A DNA stretch of 64,000 nucleotides, from NCBI RefSeq assembly GCF_002042965.1, contig NZ_MZNT01000005.1, positions 248,001 through 312,000 of the forward strand, written 5' to 3'. How positions within the stretch are numbered: position 1 is the first letter of the stretch; the number at the start of each line of letters is the position of its first letter. This stretch comes from Paenibacillus sp. 32352. Lineage in GTDB: Bacteria; Bacillota; Bacilli; Paenibacillales; NBRC-103111. Shown here in pieces: positions 8,824-16,550 of the stretch. The translations under genes and the position numbers were made by a program. Under the pieces are notes generated by a model. The model was given only the letters and a program-made list of their open reading frames with translations. It made no database searches and was not told the origin of the DNA.

Positions 8824-9471
8824 ATGGGCAAACGAAGCGGCTTATTCGTTACGTGGGTTTTGCTGCTGGCATTCGTCATACTCTTCTATTATTTGCTTCA
8901 TAATACGAATCATCCTCTGCTGTTCTATTCTACCGCAGGCATGGTCATGCTTCTGAGTCTGGCTTGCTTCCTGCTGCTGCTTCTACGCTATAAATTCAAC
9001 TGGAAGACTATAGTGTGCACTCCGCTTATTGGACTTCTGCTTATTTTCATCGTTAGACATAGTCTGGATCAACGGATCCATTTTGCTCTACAGAGCACGT
9101 TAAGCCGGGAGCTTCCCGGGGTCGTTCTGTCTATCAAAGAAATCTCGGCGGGCCATGCGGGATGGGCCAAGCCCGTCGATTTGCCGGGACAAGATGCAGA
9201 CGAAACAAGATCAGAGGGACATTTTTTCCCTTCTCTTCCCCACTATCAGTCCGAGGCCATATTAGCGGACCATCCCGCTCCTGATGAGATAGATACAGTT
9301 AGCTACCGGTTTGTGGTCAAACAGCCTTACTTCATCGACGGCAAGGACATATCTGCGAAGTATTGCTTCGTATGGGGTGCTTGCAGCTATTTTTATAAAG
9401 GCTACGCCGACGTCAATGCAAAGACAGGCGAAGTCATCGGTCTGAAAATCGTCTACCGGGATTTAAAATAA
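8824..9471 (+). CDS. Hypothetical membrane protein with three N-terminal membrane helices
   Basis: A 215-residue protein not assigned to a family. Three hydrophobic segments occupy about residues 5-27, 32-55 and 60-78 (WVLLLAFVILFYYLL, LACFLLLLL, PLIGLLLIFIV), followed by a soluble part of about 135 residues that ends GYADVNAKTGEVIGLKIVYR, reminiscent of a PepSY-like strand-turn (weak). The reading frame is open back to 8590, but GGAG lies 8 bases before ATG 8824, and the upstream part overlaps the yesM 5' end. It is divergent from yesM and ends at a bidirectional terminator. Confidence 0.6.
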   Translation: MGKRSGLFVTWVLLLAFVILFYYLLHNTNHPLLFYSTAGMVMLLSLACFLLLLLRYKFNWKTIVCTPLIGLLLIFIVRHSLDQRIHFALQSTLSRELPGVVLSIKEISAGHAGWAKPVDLPGQDADETRSEGHFFPSLPHYQSEAILADHPAPDEIDTVSYRFVVKQPYFIDGKDISAKYCFVWGACSYFYKGYADVNAKTGEVIGLKIVYRDLK

Positions 9472-9561
9472 GGCTGACATTCTGAAGGGGCCGCGGCCTC
9501 GAGGACGATTGAGGTACTTTACCATGAGCCCCAAAATTTATAAATGCTATACTGTTAAAAA

Positions 9562-9592
9562 AACCTTAGCCGCTTAAGTCCGGCTAAGGTTC
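9562..9592. terminator. Bidirectional terminator between convergent genes
   Basis: Stem CCTTAGCC (9564-9571) and GGCTAAGG (9582-9589), preceded by an A run and followed by a short T-rich stretch. It serves the plus-strand gene ending at 9471 and the minus-strand gene ending at 9601. Confidence 0.8.
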
Positions 9593-9600
9593 TTCGTTAT

Positions 9601-9963
9601 TTAATCCGACAGCTCATTTCCATATTTGGATACGTCAGGCAAGTCGCTCTTGGTATGCCGCTTCCATCTCCCCCTTCTCATTTCCCTTCCGTAAGCCGGA
9701 ACAGCATCAACAACCGCTTCAACGTCGATTTGCATAATCAGATCGGTCAGTTCCGTTTCTTCCAGCCGGGATATCACTAGCCTCAACGTGTTGATAGTCA
9801 CCCCGTACCCGTTATTCCTGGCAGCTGTAATCTCCGCCTCCCGCCCGAATGTTCGCCGGATAGCTTCCATAATTTCTTCCGCGCAGCCCGTTTGAATGGT
9901 TACCAACCGATTCCATGTGGAATCATGGACAAGACCCCATAGGACGTCCTTCATATGTCTCAA
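9601..9963 (-). CDS. Stand-alone DUF2179-like domain protein (YitT C-terminal domain without membrane part)
   Basis: A 120-residue protein. From residue 18 on, LVTIQTGCAEEIMEAI, a central NNGYGVTINTLRLVISR strand pair and LIMQIDVEAVVDAVPAYG correspond to the soluble C-terminal DUF2179 domain of YitT-type membrane proteins; the five membrane helices normally preceding it are absent. The start is a TTG at 9963 with GAGGGGG 7 bases upstream; the next in-frame ATG (9954) is poorly spaced. It lies 60 bases after khtU on the same strand. Either a genuine short domain protein acting as a ligand sensor, or the remnant of a truncated yitT; the well-placed ribosome binding site favours the former. Confidence 0.6.
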   Translation of the reverse strand: MRHMKDVLWGLVHDSTWNRLVTIQTGCAEEIMEAIRRTFGREAEITAARNNGYGVTINTLRLVISRLEETELTDLIMQIDVEAVVDAVPAYGREMRRGRWKRHTKSDLPDVSKYGNELSD

Positions 9964-10023
9964 TGGAATTCCCCCTCACTATCATGAGTTAGAAATCGCT
10001 TCTTGCGGACGATCAGCAAAGGT

Positions 10024-11262
10024 TCATCTATCGGGAGTAACCGCCTGTTCTCTTCGTTCCTTCTGCCCCTCCCTCGCGGACAGACGGAATACCCGGTCCA
10101 GAATACGGTAAATATGCTTCGTCTCTTTCGTCAGCAGCGGTCCAATGACGGCAAGAATCAGCACGTACAAGGCTGCGAAGGGCTGAATGACCGGCAGCAG
10201 GCCCCCTGCCTTTGCCAGGTTCGCCATAATGATCGAGAATTCCCCTCTGGCGACGATGGTGAAGCCGATATTGATGCTTGCCTTCGAGGATAGCCCTGCA
10301 CTGTGACCCGCCCATAACCCTGCGGCAAAATTACCTGCCAGCGTCAGCAGCACCGCTACGAGGGACAGCCATACCGCACCCCCAAGGGTAGTGGGATCAA
10401 TCGTCAAACCGAAGCTGAAGAAAAAGACGGCGCCAAAAAAGTCGCGAAACGGTAGGATCAGATGCTCGATTCGTTTGCGATGCTCCGTTTCGGCAAACAC
10501 GAGGCCGACGAGAAGCGCGCCTATCGCCTCTGCTACATGAATCGTTTCGGAGAAGCCGGCGACGACAAACAGCACCGCGAAAATCACAAGCAGGAACAGC
10601 TCATTAGATCGAATATTGAGCATCCGGTTCAACAACGGAACCGCCTTGCGGCCCACGATCAATACAAACAGCATAAAGCCGAGGGCAATGCTTGCAGATA
10701 GAAGAATCCCGCCAAGTGAAGACGAGCCGCTTAGGATCAGACCGGAGATGATGGAAATGTAGATGGCCAGGAATACATCCTCGAACATAATGATGCCAAG
10801 AATCATCTCGGTCTCGGGATTAGCCGTCCTTTTTAAGTCGACCAGCACCTTGGCCGCTATTGCGCTCGACGATATCGTCGTTATGCCCGCTACAACAAGC
10901 AGCTCCAGCAGAGGAAGCCCGGCCATGAAGCCGAATAACAGTCCAAGAGTAAAGTTGATCAGTATATAGATGGTGCCTCCGACAACAATGGACTTCCCGG
11001 AACGAATCAGCCTCCCCACCGAGAACTCCAGTCCCAAATAAAACAAGAGGAACAGGACTCCGATTCTTCCCAAAAATTCAATTAACGGCGCACTGGAGAT
11101 GAATCTGAGATCAATATGCCATATTTCAAAGGAATGCGGCCCTACGGCCATACCCACCAGAATATAAAACGGAATGACGGAAAAACGAAGCTTCGCCGAC
11201 AGCAATCCGGACAGGGCGATGAGCGCAATCGCTATGCCAATTTCAAATACGATGTAGTTCAT
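10024..11262 (-). CDS. khtU: CPA2 cation/proton antiporter, KhtU (YhaU)-like
   Basis: A 412-residue membrane protein with about 12 hydrophobic segments of the monovalent cation:proton antiporter-2 family (VGPHSFEIW near the N-terminus, FEDVFLAIYI, VARGEFSII near the C-terminus). In Bacillus KhtU exports K+ (or NH4+) in exchange for H+ and is gated by the peripheral TrkA_C protein KhtT, whose gene is immediately upstream here. ATG 11262 (MNYIVFEIG) matches the usual family N-terminus; the frame also opens at 11280. Either start overlaps the end of khtT, indicating translational coupling. Confidence 0.85.
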   Translation of the reverse strand: MNYIVFEIGIAIALIALSGLLSAKLRFSVIPFYILVGMAVGPHSFEIWHIDLRFISSAPLIEFLGRIGVLFLLFYLGLEFSVGRLIRSGKSIVVGGTIYILINFTLGLLFGFMAGLPLLELLVVAGITTISSSAIAAKVLVDLKRTANPETEMILGIIMFEDVFLAIYISIISGLILSGSSSLGGILLSASIALGFMLFVLIVGRKAVPLLNRMLNIRSNELFLLVIFAVLFVVAGFSETIHVAEAIGALLVGLVFAETEHRKRIEHLILPFRDFFGAVFFFSFGLTIDPTTLGGAVWLSLVAVLLTLAGNFAAGLWAGHSAGLSSKASINIGFTIVARGEFSIIMANLAKAGGLLPVIQPFAALYVLILAVIGPLLTKETKHIYRILDRVFRLSAREGQKERREQAVTPDR

Positions 11263-11764
11263 TCGTTCCATCACATCCATTCGTCAAAATTGTTTTAAAC
11301 TGCTTATGCTGCCTCCTCTCTCCAGCTACGATCAGGATAGAATCCGCAGCAAGCACGATATCGGGTCCCGGGTTGATCTGCTTGACTCCCGAAAGCTTCT
11401 CTACGACAGCAATAATCGTAACTCCGCATGCCTGGCGTATATCAAGCTCCCCGATTGTTTTTCCGACGGAAGCAAAATCCGCTTCCACCCGATACCACTC
11501 AATGATTAAATCATCCAGCGCCATTTCTATCGTTTCCAACGCCTTGGGCTTGTAGGTCATCCCCCCGATAATGCCGGCCACAAAACGCGCCTCATCGTCA
11601 TCAAGGGAAATCATGGACACATATTCATCCGCCAAGGGATGATCATAATGAAAGCATTCGCGTCTCCCTTCGTCATGGACGACAATGACAAGCTTCTCTC
11701 CGCCTCGCGTCGTCACCTGAAATTTTTTGCCGATTCCGGGGAGATCCGTTTCACGAATGGTCAT
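11243..11764 (-). CDS. khtT: TrkA_C-domain regulatory subunit of the antiporter, KhtT (YhaT)-like
   Basis: A 173-residue cytoplasmic protein. The N-terminal half (MTIRETDLPGIGKKFQV) is typical of KhtT; the C-terminal ~85 residues (LDDLIIEWYRVEADFASVGKTIGELDIR, then SILIVAG) form a TrkA_C (RCK_C) ligand-binding domain. In Bacillus this subunit binds c-di-AMP and controls KhtU. AAGGAGG lies upstream of ATG 11764. No khtS homologue is visible upstream; 235 bases without a convincing gene follow. Confidence 0.85.
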   Translation of the reverse strand: MTIRETDLPGIGKKFQVTTRGGEKLVIVVHDEGRRECFHYDHPLADEYVSMISLDDDEARFVAGIIGGMTYKPKALETIEMALDDLIIEWYRVEADFASVGKTIGELDIRQACGVTIIAVVEKLSGVKQINPGPDIVLAADSILIVAGERRQHKQFKTILTNGCDGTNELHRI

Positions 11765-11999
11765 ACTTCCACCATCCTCCTTATATTTGGTTTTTCAGGC
11801 AGCAGCAAACAGACCCTCATAGCTCCCTTTTTTTCGCAAAAAGAAGCTATAGAGCTCGGGTACTAAGCCTGATATAGGATTCTAAGATATAGTGAAGGAC
11901 AAATTTGAACATCACAAAGAAACCATTGGGATGATGCTTAAAAAAATGGCTTTAGCAACGGTATCTATGAGAAAAAACAGTGTGAGATAACTCTGGAAA

Positions 12000-12359
12000 T
12001 TAAACGAAGAGGGAAGTGAATTTGATTGGGGTTAACTTCTGCCGAAGGAGTCGGCGGGCAATCAGGGGTTGAAACGTAAGGTGGGTTTCTGAACAAATGC
12101 GGCGTATAACTCTAACCAAACCTGCCAAAAGAAAGGAAAGCACGGAGAAGAGCATGCTCCATCGCATCGCTTCTGAGGATGAATTGAGCTTGCGTACGGT
12201 AGCTTTGCTCGAAAAATATTCGACTCCTTGTTGGACCGACGTGCGTGCCGATTCGCTTACATTGGACTCCAGGCTGGGTGTAGGTGTAGCAAACAGCATG
12301 AACACTACAATCAAAATCAAAGATAACCAACGATTGGACGAGATAACGCGAGATAACAT
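12000..12359 (-). CDS. Small hypothetical membrane protein with two membrane helices
   Basis: A 119-residue protein of unknown family. First hydrophobic segment at about residues 11-26 (LSLILIVVFMLFATP) could be a signal anchor; a polar Ser/Glu-rich stretch follows; second segment at about 68-82 (SMLFSVLSFLLAGLV), then a basic tail (RRLLRQKLTPIK). Two ATGs are in frame at 12365 and 12359; the AAAAGGAGGTGA box favours 12359 (9-base spacing). It stands alone between khtT and the Dabb gene, with no partner gene to suggest a role. Confidence 0.6.
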   Translation of the reverse strand: MLSRVISSNRWLSLILIVVFMLFATPTPSLESNVSESARTSVQQGVEYFSSKATVRKLNSSSEAMRWSMLFSVLSFLLAGLVRVIRRICSETHLTFQPLIARRLLRQKLTPIKFTSLFV

Positions 12360-12545
12360 ACACATTCACCTCCTTTTCCCTCGAAATTAACTCAATTATA
12401 GCATAAATCGGCCTTTTTTTCAAATTATCGGCCGCCCATTTGCTGAAACAAATCAAATTACCCCCCACAAAGCAGTGGCCTCGCCTTCGAAGCTGATTCG
12501 GGCACTTACGGGGGTGCACCAAATTAATAATGCTATAGGATCAAA

Positions 12546-12585
12546 AAAAGGCCTAGCCGGAGCGGGAGCTCCCAAACTAAGCCAA
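12546..12585 (-). terminator. Probable terminator after the Dabb gene
   Basis: Imperfect stem pairing GGC-CTAG with CTA-AGCC around an inner GGAGC/GCTCC stem, followed on the minus strand by a run of seven T. Confidence 0.6.
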
Positions 12586-12617
12586 AGATCCATGCGTTGT
12601 GCAGGAAGGAGGCAGCA

Positions 12618-12911
12618 CTAAATCTCGATGTCAGAGACGATGCTGTCTACCCGGCCCACTTCTCGTATAAAAGCAGCGACAGCCTGATGCTTCGGATGCG
12701 GCCCGTAGGCTTCAAGCGCTGCCCTGTTCTCGAAGCGAACGGAAAGCACCACCTGATACCCTTGATTTTTCTCGGAAAAATTAATGCCTGCCTGCAGGTC
12801 GACGATGCCGGTAAGCTCGCTTCTGAGCGCTTTAAACCGGTCCACAACCTCTTGAAGCTGTTCCTGTGTCGTGCTCTCGCCGAATTTCACCAATACAATG
12901 TGATCGATCAT
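12618..12911 (-). CDS. Dabb-domain (stress-responsive A/B barrel) protein
   Basis: A 97-residue protein starting MIDHIVLVKF, with the dimeric alpha/beta-barrel (Dabb) pattern: two betaalphabeta halves, RFKALRSELTGIVDLQAGINFS and the closing PHPKHQAVAAFI followed by a terminal strand. Function in the family is poorly defined; several members are stress-induced or are small enzymes. The reading frame opens at 12947, but an AAGGGG box 9 bases before ATG 12911 and the family N-terminus support 12911. Monocistronic, with its own terminator. Confidence 0.85.
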   Translation of the reverse strand: MIDHIVLVKFGESTTQEQLQEVVDRFKALRSELTGIVDLQAGINFSEKNQGYQVVLSVRFENRAALEAYGPHPKHQAVAAFIREVGRVDSIVSDIEI

Positions 12912-12991
12912 TATGAAGTCCCCTTTTCTCCAATCAGTACGCTTCACTATACCATGATCGACCAGGTTTTGCTATATGCTGCTCAAGCGGC

Positions 12992-13438
12992 CTAACGATA
13001 CATTCCCATCTCATTGGTTGCCGTGAAACCCAAAGATTCATATAGAGGCCTTGCCGCATCCGTAGCCCCAAGCCTGTAGAGACGGATGTTTTGTTCTGCG
13101 AACCACGCAAGAACCTCCATCGTCAGAGCACGGGCATACCCTTTCCTTCGATACGCAGGCTCCACGTAGACATCAGCTATAAAGCCATATTGCTGCAGCT
13201 TGAGATAGCGGTACGGCGCATCGTTGCGGATAAAGCCTCCTGCGCATCCAGCCATCGCTCCATCCTGCTCGATCACGAAATGCTGAGCAGTTCCGGCCCG
13301 GTACAGCTCCTTATAATCCGCTTCCACCAATCGGTCAAAATCGGGATGAAGTCTCAAAGCCATGCCGGATTCCTTGTACATTTGGTACTTCAGTCTTACC
13401 AGTACCGGAATATCTTCTAGGGTCGCTTTTCTTATCAC
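12992..13438 (-). CDS. GNAT-family N-acetyltransferase
   Basis: A 148-residue GNAT fold protein. The acetyl-CoA pyrophosphate-binding loop is visible as VEPAYRRKGYARALTMEVL (Q/RxxGxA pattern, about residues 93-111), with preceding strand YGFIADVYV and C-terminal YRLGATDAARPLYESLGF. Substrate unknown. Start is GTG at 13438 with GGAGGG upstream. It is the last gene of a probable four-gene run (15547 to 12992) with gaps of 3-20 bases. Confidence 0.85.
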   Translation of the reverse strand: MIRKATLEDIPVLVRLKYQMYKESGMALRLHPDFDRLVEADYKELYRAGTAQHFVIEQDGAMAGCAGGFIRNDAPYRYLKLQQYGFIADVYVEPAYRRKGYARALTMEVLAWFAEQNIRLYRLGATDAARPLYESLGFTATNEMGMYR

Positions 13439-13458
13439 AGGGATATCCCTCCGCCTCG

Positions 13459-13947
13459 TTATAGCTTCAACATGTAGACATACACATCCACGAACTCGTC
13501 CCTAGGATTCCTGAATGCACCCTCCAGGGTTCCAGCGCGTTGAAAGCCCAGGCTTTCCCATAGCTGCACCGATCCAATATTAGTAGATACAACCGAGTTG
13601 AACTGCATCGCCCGATAGCCATGCTGCTTGGAGCTTTCGATAGAATGCTTGGCTAGCATTCTCCCGATGCCCTGCCGTCTGTAATCCCTGTGAACAGCGT
13701 ACAAGGCGTTAGCCACATGGCTGCCTCTGCCTGAGGCATTATCATGAAGAATATAGAAACCCGCCACTACTCCAGTATCATGAACAGCGCAATATACCGC
13801 AAGCTGCCGCTTAATAATCTCATCGATCCGCTGTCTGGAGAACGGTTCCGTCCAATGGAAGCTCTCTCCTTCCTGAATGACTTGATTCCAGATTCGATGT
13901 ATAGCGTCCAGATCCTGTTCCTGAAAGGCTCTAATGTGGGTACTCAT
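13459..13947 (-). CDS. GNAT-family N-acetyltransferase
   Basis: A 162-residue GNAT protein. HVANALYAVHRDYRRQGIG carries the RRQGIG acetyl-CoA loop (about residues 91-97); IGSVQLWESLGF and the aromatic C-terminus VDVYVYMLKL complete the fold. Overall pattern resembles amino-acid or antibiotic-type GNATs, but the substrate cannot be told. It begins four bases after the upstream esterase stop, so translation is probably coupled. Confidence 0.85.
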   Translation of the reverse strand: MSTHIRAFQEQDLDAIHRIWNQVIQEGESFHWTEPFSRQRIDEIIKRQLAVYCAVHDTGVVAGFYILHDNASGRGSHVANALYAVHRDYRRQGIGRMLAKHSIESSKQHGYRAMQFNSVVSTNIGSVQLWESLGFQRAGTLEGAFRNPRDEFVDVYVYMLKL

Positions 13948-13950
13948 CCG

Positions 13951-14751
13951 CTAAATCCCTATGTACCGCGAACCGCTCTTCTCCAGACCCAGCCAGCCGA
14001 GGAACCGGCCCAGCTCCATCTCCCAGAATTCCCAAGTATGGCCGTAGCCTTCCGCTTGATGGTACTCATATTGATAGGGATTGCCCTCAAGTCCCTGGAA
14101 GAAGTCTCTTACGATCTCATTCAAATCCAGCCAAGGGTCGAGACTGCCGCAGGCGTGATACACCTTCGGCAATGGGATATCCTTCTTGAGCGCTTCCCTG
14201 CCCAAATACTGCAGATCGTTCTCCGTCCCCCTCATATTGCCGTCGCCGAACAGATGAATCCGATCCTTAGCCTTGCGCGAGCCATCGTTAATAAAAGCGA
14301 CGTCCGTCTTGTCGCCGGCCGAGAACGCTCCTATCGCCCCGAAAACATCCGGCCGCGCAAGCCCTGCCTTCAGGCATCCGTAGCCACCGTTAGAGAAGCC
14401 GGAGATCAGATTATCCTCACGGGCTTCCGATAGCCGCGGAAACATATGGCGCAGAATGCGCGGCAATTCAACAGTCAAGTAAGTTAAAAAGCGCCCCCCG
14501 TGAGCCATATCCGTAAAACAAGAATTCAGCCCTCCCGGTACAATAAGCGCCAAGCCGTATTCCATGGCATACCGTTCCGCGTTGCCCATGCGCAGCCAAG
14601 CCGATTCATCACCGGAGCCCCCGTGCAAAAGCCACAGCACCTTCAGCTTGCCGTCACCGGAATAGGGTGATTTCTCTTGAGGCAGCACCACATTCACCGT
14701 CATTTCCATCCCCAGAACCTCAGAGAAAAAATGCGTTTCGATTAAAGCCAT
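13951..14751 (-). CDS. Putative esterase (esterase D / tributyrin esterase family), second of a tandem pair
   Basis: A 266-residue alpha/beta-hydrolase of the PF00756 type. Nucleophile elbow is GFSNGGYG (Ser near residue 117, replacing the commoner GxSxGG); LLHGGSGDESAW gives the oxyanion-side strand; catalytic His is in the GHTWEFWE segment near residue 240. No signal peptide. It shares the whole layout with the gene upstream (14768-15547), 16 bases away, and is probably a duplicate. Likely acts on short acyl esters or S-formylglutathione-like substrates; undetermined. Confidence 0.85.
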   Translation of the reverse strand: MALIETHFFSEVLGMEMTVNVVLPQEKSPYSGDGKLKVLWLLHGGSGDESAWLRMGNAERYAMEYGLALIVPGGLNSCFTDMAHGGRFLTYLTVELPRILRHMFPRLSEAREDNLISGFSNGGYGCLKAGLARPDVFGAIGAFSAGDKTDVAFINDGSRKAKDRIHLFGDGNMRGTENDLQYLGREALKKDIPLPKVYHACGSLDPWLDLNEIVRDFFQGLEGNPYQYEYHQAEGYGHTWEFWEMELGRFLGWLGLEKSGSRYIGI

Positions 14752-14767
14752 CGTTGTCCCTCCTCCA

Positions 14768-15547
14768 TCAACCTTCGCTAGATTTGCGCAGCGGCAGCCA
14801 CTGCAGCACCCGTTCTATGCATGTATCCCAACATTTCCATTCATGGCCCCCCGGACCCTCCTCGTAAGTAAGAGGCAGTCCCAAGGCTTTGACGTGATCT
14901 CTAAACCTTACATTGCCGTCATACAGAAAATCTTCCGTACCGCACCACATATATAAATCCGGACTAGCCTTCCCTGATTGGGAGAGGCTGCGGGCTGCAG
15001 TGAACAGATCGTTCACGCTTCCGCGGACCGATTCCTTGCTTCCGAATAGATCCTCTGCAAGATTCGGCGAGAGACGGTCGTACATATCACAAACATCCAC
15101 GGCTCCTGAGAAGGAAGCTGCAGCGCGGTACTTGTCAGCGGCAAGAAGCCCTGCTTTCATGGCCCCATAACCGCCCATAGACAACCCTGCGATGAACCTG
15201 TCCTCCTTCAAGCTGGACAGGCGGAACTGCCTTTCGCAAATAGCAGGAAGCTCCTCTGTGATAAACTGAAAATAGTCACGGCCGTTCACCATATCCGTAT
15301 ACCAGCCTAAATGCCCGGCAGGCATGACAACGGCGAGCGGCAGCCGCTCTACGTACCGCTCTATACTGGTTCTTCTCATCCAGGCGGTATGATCGTCGCT
15401 CATTCCATGCAGTAAATACAAGGTTTGGTAAGGCCCCGGATCCTTTGTCCTGCGTGATCCTCCGGATACATGCTGGGGAAGAAGAACCTCCATGGGTACC
15501 GGCATGCGGAGCGTTTCGGAATGATAATGCATATGAAGCCAAGCCAT
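14768..15547 (-). CDS. Putative esterase (tributyrin esterase family), first of a tandem pair
   Basis: A 259-residue intracellular alpha/beta-hydrolase. LLHGMSDDHTAWMRRTSIERY, GLSMGGYGAMKAGL (nucleophile Ser in GLSMGG, about residue 117) and GGHEWKCWD (catalytic His) are clear esterase D/EstA family patterns. The frame opens at 15580 but GGAGG lies 6 bases before ATG 15547, which also gives the usual MAWLHMHYHSETL start. First gene of a probable operon with the second esterase and two GNATs. Confidence 0.88.
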   Translation of the reverse strand: MAWLHMHYHSETLRMPVPMEVLLPQHVSGGSRRTKDPGPYQTLYLLHGMSDDHTAWMRRTSIERYVERLPLAVVMPAGHLGWYTDMVNGRDYFQFITEELPAICERQFRLSSLKEDRFIAGLSMGGYGAMKAGLLAADKYRAAASFSGAVDVCDMYDRLSPNLAEDLFGSKESVRGSVNDLFTAARSLSQSGKASPDLYMWCGTEDFLYDGNVRFRDHVKALGLPLTYEEGPGGHEWKCWDTCIERVLQWLPLRKSSEG

Positions 15548-15631
15548 TTGTGTGCCTCCTTTTCTGATTGCGCTTTCCAATTTAGTAGTAATTCTTCCCG
15601 GTCATGCAATGTCCTTTTTTCCAGATAAAAA

Positions 15632-15680
15632 ATAGCAGCAGCCGGGACGCTGTAGATAATCCTGTCCCGGCTGCCGCTAT
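15632..15680 (-). terminator. Strong terminator after the rhomboid gene
   Basis: Seventeen-base arms at 15632-15648 and 15664-15680 (core GCAGCCGGGAC with its complement) followed on minus by a T run (A run at 15626-15632). Confidence 0.85.
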
Positions 15681-15702
15681 GTCATTAATACGCCCTCTTC
15701 TG

Positions 15703-16353
15703 TTATTGATAGTGCTCATCTTGATGAAGAACTTGCTCCTGCATGCTAGTTCTGCGCTTAATAAATAAGGTCAGCAGTGCAGTAACCAGCAGGCCGCCTA
15801 CGAATCCTCCTAAGTGTGCGTACAAGTCAACATTCGGCACCACGATAGAGTAAATAAATCCGATGACGACAATGATGCGTATCGTCTGTTTGGTCTGGTA
15901 ATCAATCAAATCCTTGCGGAACACGGATAAATACAAGTAGGCGGCGTATACACCGTAGATGGCTCCCGACGCCCCCGCACCAATATAATAGTCCTTGTGC
16001 AGCCAAGCGCTGGCTATATTCCCGGCAATGCCGCACAAAAGATAAAACACCGCATAGCGAAAAGAACCCAGCATTCGCTCCAGCGGTGCTGCAAATACAT
16101 AAATAGCAAAGCTGTTGAACAGCAAATGCTCGAAGCCGATATGAACGAAGATGGACGTTACATATCTCCACAGCTCCGGCTCCATTCGCGGAAGATCGAA
16201 CATCGCTCCAAACCGGATCAGGGTCGAATTATCCTTCGATGATCCGTATATCGTCATTCCAGCCATAACCAGCAGCTGGATGACCAAAATGGCCGTATTC
16301 ACCGGATACAGCCGAATGTATTGCTTTAAGCTCTCTGTTCTGCTAAACATCAT
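15703..16353 (-). CDS. Rhomboid-family intramembrane serine protease
   Basis: A 216-residue integral membrane protease with six predicted helices. The catalytic dyad is visible as Ser in GAGASGAIYG (about residue 135) and His in DLYAHLGGFVGG (about residue 185); the second-helix HxxxN pattern appears as HIGFEHLLFNSFAI. Rhomboids cleave membrane proteins within or near a membrane segment; no substrate is suggested by neighbours. The frame opens at 16386, but AAGGGG before ATG 16353 favours the shorter form beginning MMFSRTESLK. Confidence 0.9.
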   Translation of the reverse strand: MMFSRTESLKQYIRLYPVNTAILVIQLLVMAGMTIYGSSKDNSTLIRFGAMFDLPRMEPELWRYVTSIFVHIGFEHLLFNSFAIYVFAAPLERMLGSFRYAVFYLLCGIAGNIASAWLHKDYYIGAGASGAIYGVYAAYLYLSVFRKDLIDYQTKQTIRIIVVIGFIYSIVVPNVDLYAHLGGFVGGLLVTALLTLFIKRRTSMQEQVLHQDEHYQ

Positions 16354-16500
16354 GCCATCCCCTTCTGCGCCAAGTACCATCGTCACATCTATTATAGCTA
16401 AGATGCATTAAGGTTACACTTAAGCGCCCTTGTATGCAACAATACGTCGGAAAAAGAATGGAGTTTCATTCGCACGGTTTTCTTCGACCATAAAAAAGCA

Positions 16501-16541
16501 AAAAGCTTAGCAGGCAGTCAACGACTGCCGTACTAAGCTTC
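16501..16541 (-). terminator. Strong terminator after the PL11 lyase gene
   Basis: Stem AAGCTTAG-AGGCAGTC (16504-16520) with GACTGCC-CTAAGCTT (16524-16541), four-base loop, A run upstream (T run on minus). Confidence 0.9.
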
Positions 16542-16550
16542 TGCTCCGTA

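Noticed and set aside
11888..11990. 32-codon GTG frame (MKDKFEHHKETIGM...) in the gap upstream of khtT
   Set aside because: No ribosome site and no neighbour or family support; cannot be told from chance.
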